From Pseudomonas fluorescens (lineage in GTDB: Bacteria > Pseudomonadota > Alphaproteobacteria > UBA2136 > UBA6156): a stretch of 24,935 nt of DNA. The position numbers and the translations under genes are program-made. The notes beneath the pieces are model-generated. The model was not told the DNA's origin, did no database searches, and saw nothing but the letters and a program-made list of their open reading frames with translations. This document shows, one piece after another, positions 13,475 to 23,404 of this stretch (positions are counted from its first letter, which is position 1; each line of letters begins with the position of its first letter). The stretch covers positions 1 to 24,935 of the forward strand of contig QFOU01000015.1 of the NCBI GenBank assembly GCA_003241595.1. Direction: 5' to 3'.

Positions 13475-15802
13475 CTAGTTACGCAGGGGTTTATTCTTCT
13501 TCAGCATGTGGGCAATACGTGCCCGTGTGCCGGAAGTCTTGGCGAGCGAGATAAGACCTTTGCGCTCGAGTTTAAGCATGGCATCCTCACCCAAAACCTC
13601 GGTCATGTCGGTGTCACCACCGCTCAAAGCCTGTGCCAGAGCCGCACCCACTATCATATCGTGCGGGGTGGCCATGCCCTTTTTAAAGAAGTCATGCAGT
13701 GCCAGTTTCAAAGCCGCCAAACCACTCGGGCCGGGCAATACATAACTATGCGGGGCAGGGGGCTCAAAACCCTTCACCATGCTCAACGCACGGGCTTTCG
13801 CTGCCGCCAGCAAACGGTCGCGGTTCATTACGATGCCGTCATCCGGACGCAGGAACAGCAGGTCACGGGCTTCCGCCGCACTCTTGCTCACCTTGGCCAT
13901 GGCAATGGTTTCAAAGGCTCTAATCACCGGCGGCATCGGCCCCTTCTGGGTGCCGTACTTGATGGCCCGACCCAGCAATTCCTTACAGCCACCCCATCCG
14001 GGAATGATCCCCACACCACCTTCCACCAACCCGATATAGGTCTCGGCATGGGCTTCCACCGCATGGGCATGCAGCACGATCTCACATCCCCCACCCAATG
14101 CCATGCCATGCGGCGCAGCCACCACAGGGAAGGTTGCATATTTCAAGCCCTTGAAGGTGCTCTGACCGTCCTTCAAAATCCAATCGATCAGCGGCCACAA
14201 ACGCAGCTTGCTCGTCACCAGCAGCATTAGGATATTGGCACCCACCGAGAAGTTAGAACCCTCGTTATAAATCACCAGCGCCTTGTACCCACGCTCCGGC
14301 AATTCCTTGGTGGCCTTCCGAATCACCCGCAGCACCAGCGGGTTGAAGCTGTTCATCTTGCTGTGCAATTCCAAGCAGGCTACGCGGTCACCAATATCCC
14401 ACACGCTGGCACTCATGTTGCCGAACAAACGCTCTTTCTCGCGCTTGATGTCTTCCAGCAGGATCACACCCGGTGCGCGCACCAACGGCATGTAATCGCC
14501 ATTGAGAGTCAGAAATTCCTTCCGCCCATCCCGTACCCGATACAACTTGCGATCCTTGGCCAACACCAGAATCTTCGGTACCGGCTTACCCTCAGCCCGC
14601 AATTTCTCCGCAAACCACGCCGGCCCCAGCTTATCGATCAACTCGAACGGGCCATATTTCCAGTTATAACCTAACCGAATCGCTTCATCGATGGTCGCAA
14701 TATCACCGGCAATTTCACCCACCAAACTCGCGGCATAAGCAAAGGTCCCGCCCATAACCTCCCAGGCATATTTGCCCTCACGACTTTCATGCGAAAGCAA
14801 CGCGCGCAAGCCACCCTTTTTAGCTGCGATAACCGCAGCAACCTTAGGCTTGCTAGCCAGCGCATAATGCCCACTTTGCAAATCAATAACGTGCTTTTTC
14901 TTCTTCTCATCCAGCTTGTAAAAACCGCCCTTGCCCTTGCGTCCGGTATAGCCGTCAGCGATCATCTTGCTCAGCAGGTGAGGGGCCTCACCCAACTTCA
15001 CAAACGCATCATCGGCAGGGAGTGCACCCCGCAGGCTGTGCAGAATATGCGGCATCAAGTCCAAACCAACCAAATCCATCAGTCCGAATACACCGGTTTT
15101 CGGAATCCCCATCGGCTTGCCCATGATCGCATCCGCGGCTTCCACACTCACGTTGTGGTCAAGAGCTTTCACAACCGATGCATGCAGCCAATACGTCCCA
15201 ATCCGGTTGGCAATAAAGCCCGGGGTATCCGCGCAATCCACCACGGTTTTCCCCAACATATGGTCGGCAAATTCCCGCACACGGGTGGCTACATCCGGCA
15301 AGGTCTGCGGGCCGGTCACCAACTCCAGCAAACGCATATAACGCGGTGGGTTGAAGAAGTGTGCAATCAAGAAATGCTTGCGAAAGTCCAATGGCAAACC
15401 GTCCACCAACACTTCCAGCGGCAACGTCGAGGTATTACTACTCACCACTGCATTCCGGTGCTTCAACGCAGCCAGTTGACGGTACAGCGCCTGCTTCACA
15501 TCCAGCTTTTCAATAATCGCTTCAATGATCCAGTCGCAATCCGCCACCAGTTTCAAATCCTTGGCGGTCGAGCCCGGCGTGATCAACTTGGCATTGGCCG
15601 GATGCATCAACGCGGCGGGGTTACTTTTCTTCAGCTTCTCGATCGCTTTCGCCGCCCCGTCCGGCATCACATCCAGCAGTACTACGGGAATCCCCGCATT
15701 CGCCACGTGCGCAGCTATCCCCGCGCCCATCACACCGGCGCCGATAACAGCGACTTTACGAATGGGCTGCACGCGGCTTGTTGTTCTTGGTTGTGCGCTC
15801 AT
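13475..15802 (-). CDS. fadN: FadN-type 3-hydroxyacyl-CoA dehydrogenase / enoyl-CoA hydratase
   Basis: A 775-aa bifunctional beta-oxidation enzyme that hydrates enoyl-CoA and oxidises the L-3-hydroxyacyl-CoA. The order is dehydrogenase first, as in Bacillus FadN, and the reverse of E. coli FadB/FadJ. The Rossmann motif is VIGAGVMGAGIA (19-30), followed by SSNTS (121-125), catalytic His148 in AHFFNPPRY and Glu160, then the two C-terminal dehydrogenase repeats (about 195-395). The crotonase domain (about 470-700) has the oxyanion-hole motif GMALGGGCE with Glu574 and the second acid Glu594 in LVEGGVGIIPGWGG; both catalytic glutamates are present. The ribosome binding site AAGGAGGAG lies inside the end of the thiolase gene, 3 nt upstream. 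Works with the thiolase as a beta-oxidation complex. Confidence 0.93.
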   Translation of the reverse strand: MSAQPRTTSRVQPIRKVAVIGAGVMGAGIAAHVANAGIPVVLLDVMPDGAAKAIEKLKKSNPAALMHPANAKLITPGSTAKDLKLVADCDWIIEAIIEKLDVKQALYRQLAALKHRNAVVSSNTSTLPLEVLVDGLPLDFRKHFLIAHFFNPPRYMRLLELVTGPQTLPDVATRVREFADHMLGKTVVDCADTPGFIANRIGTYWLHASVVKALDHNVSVEAADAIMGKPMGIPKTGVFGLMDLVGLDLMPHILHSLRGALPADDAFVKLGEAPHLLSKMIADGYTGRKGKGGFYKLDEKKKKHVIDLQSGHYALASKPKVAAVIAAKKGGLRALLSHESREGKYAWEVMGGTFAYAASLVGEIAGDIATIDEAIRLGYNWKYGPFELIDKLGPAWFAEKLRAEGKPVPKILVLAKDRKLYRVRDGRKEFLTLNGDYMPLVRAPGVILLEDIKREKERLFGNMSASVWDIGDRVACLELHSKMNSFNPLVLRVIRKATKELPERGYKALVIYNEGSNFSVGANILMLLVTSKLRLWPLIDWILKDGQSTFKGLKYATFPVVAAPHGMALGGGCEIVLHAHAVEAHAETYIGLVEGGVGIIPGWGGCKELLGRAIKYGTQKGPMPPVIRAFETIAMAKVSKSAAEARDLLFLRPDDGIVMNRDRLLAAAKARALSMVKGFEPPAPHSYVLPGPSGLAALKLALHDFFKKGMATPHDMIVGAALAQALSGGDTDMTEVLGEDAMLKLERKGLISLAKTSGTRARIAHMLKKNKPLRN

Positions 15803-15805
15803 AGC

Positions 15806-16981
15806 TTAGATCTCCTCCTTGGAGGGCCTCTCAAGAATCGTGGCAATCCCTTGTCCACCACCAATACACTGGGTGGCTAAGGCATAACGGCCCTTGGTGC
15901 GTTCCAGCAAGCTGGCAGCTTTCCCTACAATACGGGCACCCGTGGCACCCAACGGGTGGCCCAGCGCAATCGCACCGCCGTCCAGATTCACCTTCTTCAC
16001 ATCCAACTTCAGGGCTTTGATCACACCCAAACTCTGTGCCGAGAACGCTTCGTTCAATTCAACCACATCAATGTCCTTGAGCTTCAAGCCCGCACGCTTC
16101 AGCGCCTTCTCGGTGGCTTCCACCGGTCCCATACCCATGATGTCCGGCGAACACCCACTCACCGCCGAACTCACGATGCGCGCCAGAATCGGCAACTTGT
16201 GCTTCTTGGCAAACTCTTCACTCACCACCAGCACAGCAGCGGAACCATCGGTCAACGGAGAGCTGGTCCCCGCTGTCACGCTGCCATCCTTGTCAAATGC
16301 GGGCTTCAGATCGCCAAGACCACTCACGGTGGTGTCAGGACGCAAACAGCCATCCTCACTGATCACACCATGCTTGGTGGTAATTGGCACAATCTCGTCT
16401 TTCAGAAGGCCTTTGGCCGCCGCAATACCCGCCTTGTGCTGGCTCTCCACCGCAAACGCATCCTGTTCGGCGCGCGCGATCTTATACTTCTTCGCCACGT
16501 TCTCAGCGGTTTCACCCATACCCATGTAGGCTTCCGGGTAGGTCTTATACAATTCAGGGTTCGGCATCGGGTTAAAACCCCCAATCGGCACACGGCTCAT
16601 GCTCTCCACACCGGCGCAAATAAACGCCTCTCCGGCGCCTGTGGCAATCGCACCGGCGGCAATGTGCACCGCCTGCATGGAAGAGCCACAAAAACGGTTC
16701 ACCGTCATTCCGCCCACGCTCAGCGGTAAACCAGCCAAAAACCCGATCAAACGCGCCACGTTAAAACCTTGCTCACCTTCCGGGAAGGCGCACCCCACAA
16801 TCAAATCTTCAATGTCAGCCGGTTTCACCTTGGTCTTCTTTAACAAGGCTTTTACAACTTCCGCCGCCATCGTATCCGCGCGTACCTGTGCCAGCGCACC
16901 TTTGGTGGCCGGAGTGAAGGGGCTACGTGCGTAACCAACAATTACGGCGCGTCGATCGGTCGAGGGGGTAGCCTTAGTCAT
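15806..16981 (-). CDS. fadA: Acetyl-CoA C-acyltransferase (3-ketoacyl-CoA thiolase)
   Basis: A 391-aa thiolase that cleaves 3-ketoacyl-CoA with CoA, the last beta-oxidation step. The nucleophilic Cys98 is in NRFCGSSMQAV, the active-site NEAF motif is in VVELNEAFSAQ, the His is in GHPLGATGARI and the second Cys is in CIGGGQG near the C-terminus. Length and motifs fit the degradative FadA/FadI group. Its ATG overlaps the stop of the upstream acyltransferase-esterase gene by 4 nt (ATGA), and fadN starts 3 nt after its stop, so the three are tightly coupled. A biosynthetic PhaA-like role is possible by motif alone, but the operon context argues for beta-oxidation. Confidence 0.94.
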   Translation of the reverse strand: MTKATPSTDRRAVIVGYARSPFTPATKGALAQVRADTMAAEVVKALLKKTKVKPADIEDLIVGCAFPEGEQGFNVARLIGFLAGLPLSVGGMTVNRFCGSSMQAVHIAAGAIATGAGEAFICAGVESMSRVPIGGFNPMPNPELYKTYPEAYMGMGETAENVAKKYKIARAEQDAFAVESQHKAGIAAAKGLLKDEIVPITTKHGVISEDGCLRPDTTVSGLGDLKPAFDKDGSVTAGTSSPLTDGSAAVLVVSEEFAKKHKLPILARIVSSAVSGCSPDIMGMGPVEATEKALKRAGLKLKDIDVVELNEAFSAQSLGVIKALKLDVKKVNLDGGAIALGHPLGATGARIVGKAASLLERTKGRYALATQCIGGGQGIATILERPSKEEI

Positions 16982-19482
16982 GCGGTTGCCTTTCTTGTAA
17001 TGAACCAGCGTGCACGGGTTTTCTTATTGGGCCGGGCTTCGGCCAGAATTGCGTGCTCGTGTTTATGGTTGGGGCCGGTAGAAATTCCTGTCACATCCTT
17101 GCCGCCCACAAAGGCATCCAGAATGTCCCATGTCGCGCCAAAGTTATGGGTAATCAGTGCATGTGGCCCACCGGCAATCCAACGCAGGGTTTTGTCAGTG
17201 CTGCTGAGCAGCCTAAACATCATCGAAGCCCCACGCGGCTGCACCGTATGGTCCAGCAAACCTTGCACCAACAGCACCGGTAGGGTCACCTTAGGCAAAG
17301 CCTTGCGCATCTCCCGAATAGTGAGCCGCAACTCATTCAGGGCGGTCACCGGCACACGCGGATATACCGCCGCCGAAGTATCCCGCTCATAATCGTAAAA
17401 GCGCAGTGCGTCCTTCAAGCCAGGAATACGTTTCAGTACCGCGCGGAGCATCATGCCCACAGGGAGGAGATTCATATTGGAATCCTGCACCAGCATCGGT
17501 GCGGCCACACTCGCCACTCGCACCAACTTCGGCATTTGGTTCAAGCGGGCTTCCGCAGCCAGCTTAAGCGCCAGCGCGCCACCGGTCGAGAATCCGATCA
17601 TCACCACTTCATCGGTCAGCGCGGCCATGATCTCATAACCTTCACGCACACTCGCGATCCATTCCTCACGGGTACGGGTTTCAAGGTCGAGCGGAGACGT
17701 ACCATGACCGGGCAAGCGTACGGCCAACACGGTATGACCCAACTCCCGCAAATGGTCGGCATAGGTACGGAGTTCACCGGGAGACGTCGCAAAGCCGTGT
17801 ACCAGCACCACACCCTGCTTGCGGGTGCGCTTACCCATCAGTTCAGGGAGTAACAGATAAGGACGTCCGGTGTGGCTGCTGTCCGCACCTAATAACGTAT
17901 GCGGAGCCAACTTGCCGTATTTGTAACGCTGACCGGTATGCGCCCGCACCATATCGTCAAAGCGCAGCTTCGCCAGTTCCACCGCATCAATTGTTTCTAC
18001 ACGGGCCAATGTTGCCGCCAGCACAGCCCGTACCCCAGCAACCGGAGTCGCCTCATTGACGTGAACTTGGAGCGGGTTTTCCAACCGGATATCCTGTAAG
18101 TCCATTGGGTCCATCAACCGGCGGGAGAACACGTAGGTGTCGCGCTTTACCTTGATCAGGCGCGCCCGCGTACAGGCTTCCAAAAAGCCGACAAATCCGC
18201 GCATCCGTCCCTCACGCAACAGGCCGTATAATTCAGGGCGGGAAAGGGTGGGGTGAAGGTTCACGTCGTTCCGCTGCTGTAATGCCTTGAGCGCCACGTA
18301 CAGCACGTTATGGAAGCTCTCCTTGCTCATGTCCCAACGGCCTTGCTCTACCATTAAACGGACGAGCGTGGCGGTCAGGTGGTTGATGTTGATCGTCGTG
18401 CCCATGTAAATCCGGCGGGCATAATCATCGCGGATGCTATCAATCCGCTTGTTGAGTAATTTAGCCGCATAGTCACCAATGACGCTGCCGGTCTTCTGGC
18501 CGATACCAAACACCTCATCCACGGTGCGCGTGGCTTCCAGCAGGTGGTCAACAGCGTGGTCCAGCATGGTCTCTTTTAAGCGACCACGGTGGGTGCTGTG
18601 CGTGCGCTCCACGGCAATGGGCTGGCCAAAGCGCACGTTCATGTCGGTGGGGCGCAGCAGTAGGTTGCCTTCAATAGTTAGCTCGTCGCGGGCCCGCGGG
18701 CCTTGCGGGCCGGCGATTTTTTCCAAACTCCGCACCAGCAGGTTCGGGTTGGTGCGCATGGGGTAGAAAGTAATATTGCCCGGTACGATCAACGTCGGCT
18801 TGGCCACGGCGATCTTCAGGTCATCCAGACTCATGTTCAGGTGGGCGCACCAGTTCGCCAGCTGCACAGTGTCATCCCGCTCCATCAGGGTGCGGATGCG
18901 GCGCTTGGTCAAATCCAGCATGGTCGCCAGCAAAGCCGCCCCCCGGTGGGGCTTGCGTACCTTTTCGGCGCTGCCACTCCACATGGTCAGGTTGCCGTTG
19001 GCATCGAGTACACTTTTGTCCTTCACCAAGCCACCCTCGGGGAAGATGATCACCTTCCGCCCGCGCAGAATCTCTTCCGCCAGGAACGGCAACAAGCGTG
19101 GCAGGTTGGTCGGCACTCCACCACTCTGGTGCAGCACGCGGCTCATGGTGTCATTCACGTCAAACAAACCTGAGTACGCCACGCTGCGCGCCATCACGCC
19201 GGTCTCTCTGAAAATGATGTAAGGCGCTACCACCGTCTCAAAACGGGTAAAATGGTTAAACAGGAAGATATCCCCCTGCTTCAACGCATCATCCTGTTGG
19301 TCGACATCTACTGTGAGTCCGGTACGACGCCCGAGCATATCCACCAATCGCATGTAACGGCCGAACGTACGGGCGTTCAGCACCATGTCGTCGGGCAGAT
19401 TAAACACCGGCACATCTCCGGCAACAAAAGGCGCCTCGTGGGCGGTTTCGTCAGGGAGTGTCGTTTTGGTGATGCGTGTCAT
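16978..19482 (-). CDS. Fused PlsB-like acyltransferase and alpha/beta-hydrolase (esterase)
   Basis: An 834-aa two-domain protein and first gene of the fad operon. The N-terminal part (about 60-330) resembles a glycerolipid acyltransferase: NHFTRFE gives His77 and Glu82 in place of the usual HX4D pair, GGVPTN (121-126) and FPEGG (147-151) match later motifs, and VPGNITFYP (233-241) is PlsB-like. A middle region (335-545) is helical and unassigned. The C-terminal domain (about 555-795) is a carboxylesterase/lysophospholipase-type hydrolase: VLVHGFATSP (559-568) for the oxyanion hole, nucleophile Ser632 in GFSTGG, Asp744 in GLLDHTV and His774 in GGPHALI. The ATG at 19482 has GAGGA about 9 nt upstream; a 21-residue open extension to 19545 looks non-coding. 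Substrate unknown; probably acyl-CoA or phospholipid remodelling that feeds beta-oxidation. Confidence 0.85.
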   Translation of the reverse strand: MTRITKTTLPDETAHEAPFVAGDVPVFNLPDDMVLNARTFGRYMRLVDMLGRRTGLTVDVDQQDDALKQGDIFLFNHFTRFETVVAPYIIFRETGVMARSVAYSGLFDVNDTMSRVLHQSGGVPTNLPRLLPFLAEEILRGRKVIIFPEGGLVKDKSVLDANGNLTMWSGSAEKVRKPHRGAALLATMLDLTKRRIRTLMERDDTVQLANWCAHLNMSLDDLKIAVAKPTLIVPGNITFYPMRTNPNLLVRSLEKIAGPQGPRARDELTIEGNLLLRPTDMNVRFGQPIAVERTHSTHRGRLKETMLDHAVDHLLEATRTVDEVFGIGQKTGSVIGDYAAKLLNKRIDSIRDDYARRIYMGTTININHLTATLVRLMVEQGRWDMSKESFHNVLYVALKALQQRNDVNLHPTLSRPELYGLLREGRMRGFVGFLEACTRARLIKVKRDTYVFSRRLMDPMDLQDIRLENPLQVHVNEATPVAGVRAVLAATLARVETIDAVELAKLRFDDMVRAHTGQRYKYGKLAPHTLLGADSSHTGRPYLLLPELMGKRTRKQGVVLVHGFATSPGELRTYADHLRELGHTVLAVRLPGHGTSPLDLETRTREEWIASVREGYEIMAALTDEVVMIGFSTGGALALKLAAEARLNQMPKLVRVASVAAPMLVQDSNMNLLPVGMMLRAVLKRIPGLKDALRFYDYERDTSAAVYPRVPVTALNELRLTIREMRKALPKVTLPVLLVQGLLDHTVQPRGASMMFRLLSSTDKTLRWIAGGPHALITHNFGATWDILDAFVGGKDVTGISTGPNHKHEHAILAEARPNKKTRARWFITRKATA

Positions 19483-19610
19483 GGCTGTAATCCTCGTCTT
19501 TTTTATGGAGGCATGCACGCGTCCTTTTGGCTCGTATCCTGACAAAACCGCGTCTTTTCGGTCACGTTCAGGTCAACGCGCCCCTACCGCATCGCACAAC
19601 AAAAACCACT

Positions 19611-19632
19611 AAAAAGGGCCAAATCGGCCCTT
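19611..19632 (-). terminator. Rho-independent terminator of asnB
   Basis: On the minus strand AAGGGCC (19632-19626), 5-nt loop, GGCCCTT followed by a T-run (19615-19611 are A on the plus strand). It ends asnB transcription before the fad operon promoter region. Confidence 0.8.
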
Positions 19633-19690
19633 AGTCATACCTTTTACGTTCTCGCACCGCAAAATACGGTGCTCATGGTGCACTGCACGC

Positions 19691-21457
19691 TTAATTGGCC
19701 AACTTGACTGACACCATCTCGCCCAGCAGCTCATCCTTGCTCAGCCCTTGCACGTGCATCAGCTCCCACAAGGCCAGCAATACCAAAGAGAATGCCAGAT
19801 TTGCGGTCTTGGCATGGTCAAGTCCACCCATCAACTTGGCCTCGGCGCCCGGCACCAGCAAACGCTTCACCGTCTCGCTCCGCAACAGCAATGCCTTCAC
19901 TAGCTGGGGCTTCTGCTTCAGGAAGTAACCGACAGCGACACTAAAGCCCTGTTTGCGCGCCCACGCCATCTCACCATGGCCCTTGGTCTCCAAATGCGCC
20001 CGCAGAATGTACTTGCCGTAGTTGTCTTTCACTTTCCATTCATCCGGAAGCCCGAATGCATAGGAGGAGAATTGGTCATCCAAAAACGGCACACGCCCCT
20101 CGATGCCATTGATCATCGTGGTGCGATCCAGCTTCAACAGCAGGTCGCTGCACAACCATCCCGCCACATCCTCACTCTGGCGTTGCTGGAGCGTCGTAAA
20201 TCCACTCGTATCCCATGCCTGAGCTGCAACCGGCGGCAGCTTGATTAACCCGCGCTCCGCAAACAGCGATTTATGCGGAGTCGCATCCCCACTCCGCCGC
20301 GCGCGCCAGTGCCACAACAGCCCACGGGCTTTGCGGTATTTCGAGTACCCCGCCAGCATTTCGTCGCCACCTTCACCGGAGAGCAAGATCTTCACATCCT
20401 GCTTGGCGCGCTTGGTCAGTTTCAGCAAGGGCATGGCGGCGTAGTCGGTGGTCAGGTCATCCATTGCCCAGGCCATGTCCACTAATGCGGGCCAGAAGTC
20501 GGCTTCGGTATAAGGCACGGTAATATGCGTGGCACCCACCTTCTTTGCCAGGGCCGAAGCTGCATCCGCTTCATTCACACCCCCCGCAACCTCAATCTTG
20601 GCCGTATATGCCACAATGGGCGCACCCAAGTCGCGCATAGCACATAAGATCGCAGAAGAGTCTAACCCCCCCGACAGCAACAATCCAAACGGTACATCCG
20701 CCACAAGGTGACGCCCTACCGCGTCCGTCAAACGCTGGCCAAACTCTTTCACCACATCCCCCTCAACCGGATGCACCGGAGCCAACCCCGGCAAACGGCG
20801 GTTCCGCGCTACGATCTTACCATCCTTTACAGTGATATGCTCACCGGGCAACAAGCGATACACGTTCTTGAACAAGGTCTCAGTGCCGGTGGAATAGTGA
20901 CGGTTCAAGATCCCACCGATCACATTGTCATTCACTTCCGCACGTACCCAGCCGCTGCGCACCAGCGCCCGGGGCTCGCTGGCAAAGGCAAAGCCCACAC
21001 TGGTCTCCGCGTAATAAAGGGGCTTGATACCGAACCGGTCGGTCGCCAGTTCCATGACACCTCTAGACGGATCCGCGACACATAGCGCGAACATCCCTTC
21101 CAACTCATCCAGAGCGGCGTCGATACCCACCTGAACGTAACGGTGGAACATCGGTTCGCTGTCGCTGCCGGTCGCCAGCGTGGCACCCGCGTCGGTCACA
21201 AGGCCTTGAAGCTTTTTGTAGTTGTAAATCTCGCCGTTCATCACACCGGCAATCGCACCGTTGTTGGCAAACAGGGGCTGTCGCCCACCTTCCACATCGA
21301 TGATCGAAAGGCGGCGATGTACCAAACCCATCGCCCCCTTAAGCCACACGCCTTCGCCATCCGGCCCACGGTGCACAAGGGCCTCGGCCAAAGCAGCGGC
21401 GGTTGAAGAGTTGGCCTCACGGCCTTGGGTCATAAAAAATCCGGCAATTCCACACAT
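19691..21457 (-). CDS. asnB: Glutamine-hydrolysing asparagine synthetase
   Basis: A 588-aa enzyme that makes asparagine from aspartate, ATP and glutamine. The start is set at the ATG giving MCGIAGF, because Cys2 must become N-terminal to act as the glutaminase nucleophile; an upstream in-frame GTG (21466) would block this. The glutaminase domain (2-200) has HRRLSIID (48-55), NGEIYNY (74-80) and a conserved Asp99. The synthetase domain has the ATP PP-loop SGGLDSS (262-268) and a later LSGEGGDEMLAGY. It is somewhat longer than E. coli AsnB (554). Paralogues of this fold modify sugars or peptides, but no polysaccharide genes are adjacent, so plain AsnB is favoured. No good Shine-Dalgarno is visible, and the terminator of the upstream helicase gene ends about 18 nt before the start codon. 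Confidence 0.9.
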   Translation of the reverse strand: MCGIAGFFMTQGREANSSTAAALAEALVHRGPDGEGVWLKGAMGLVHRRLSIIDVEGGRQPLFANNGAIAGVMNGEIYNYKKLQGLVTDAGATLATGSDSEPMFHRYVQVGIDAALDELEGMFALCVADPSRGVMELATDRFGIKPLYYAETSVGFAFASEPRALVRSGWVRAEVNDNVIGGILNRHYSTGTETLFKNVYRLLPGEHITVKDGKIVARNRRLPGLAPVHPVEGDVVKEFGQRLTDAVGRHLVADVPFGLLLSGGLDSSAILCAMRDLGAPIVAYTAKIEVAGGVNEADAASALAKKVGATHITVPYTEADFWPALVDMAWAMDDLTTDYAAMPLLKLTKRAKQDVKILLSGEGGDEMLAGYSKYRKARGLLWHWRARRSGDATPHKSLFAERGLIKLPPVAAQAWDTSGFTTLQQRQSEDVAGWLCSDLLLKLDRTTMINGIEGRVPFLDDQFSSYAFGLPDEWKVKDNYGKYILRAHLETKGHGEMAWARKQGFSVAVGYFLKQKPQLVKALLLRSETVKRLLVPGAEAKLMGGLDHAKTANLAFSLVLLALWELMHVQGLSKDELLGEMVSVKLAN

Positions 21458-21474
21458 ACCCAGCACGCTACGCG

Positions 21475-21507
21475 CAAAAAAACGGGCCGTCTATCCAACG
21501 GCCCGTT
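21475..21507 (-). terminator. Rho-independent terminator of the DEAD-box helicase gene, abutting asnB
   Basis: On the minus strand a perfect 10-bp stem, AACGGGCCGT (21507-21498) with ACGGCCCGTT (21490-21481), 7-nt loop, then a run of T (A on plus, 21476-21482). The T-run ends about 18 nt before the asnB start codon. Confidence 0.82.
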
Positions 21508-21535
21508 CTCTTGGCAGTCTTAAAGCAAGTTCAGA

Positions 21536-23164
<1,629 letters not shown>

Positions 23165-23331
23165 GGGAAAGTAACCTCTCTGTGTCTTGGTGCGGCGCTT
23201 GGACGGTGTTTTTAGTAGTCAACCCGTCACTGGCTGCGGTTTAGGCGCCTGAACCAAAAATAAAGAAAGGTTCTTGAAGTGCTGGCCTGCATATGGGGGA
23301 TATTTCCTTAACATGCAACCCTAAGCGGCGA

Positions 23332-23345
23332 AAATTTCGAAATTT
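23332..23345. promoter_or_regulatory. 14-bp perfect palindrome in the helicase-typA divergent region
   Basis: AAATTTCGAAATTT lies 59 nt before the typA start codon and 168 nt from the helicase start. It is the only long perfect palindrome without hairpin-loop geometry seen in this 240-bp divergent region, so it may be an operator. No recognisable family of binding site is assigned, and no convincing -35/-10 pair was found for either gene. Confidence 0.35.
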
Positions 23346-23404
23346 ATCGGAAAAGGTGTAACTAGGGGGTGGTAATTTCAACTCAAAGTAGCTACAAGGC
23401 GAAC

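Noticed and set aside
12491..14230. 579-aa open frame on the plus strand, with similar long frames at 11252-12412, 14789-15880 and 15956-16729
   Set aside because: All are antisense to the fad genes, are His/Gln/Arg-rich, have no recognisable motif and span the fadE-fadN junction. They follow from G+C-rich third positions in the real genes.
21458..21466. GTG start giving three extra residues on AsnB
   Set aside because: The catalytic cysteine must be residue 2 so that it is exposed as the N-terminal nucleophile.
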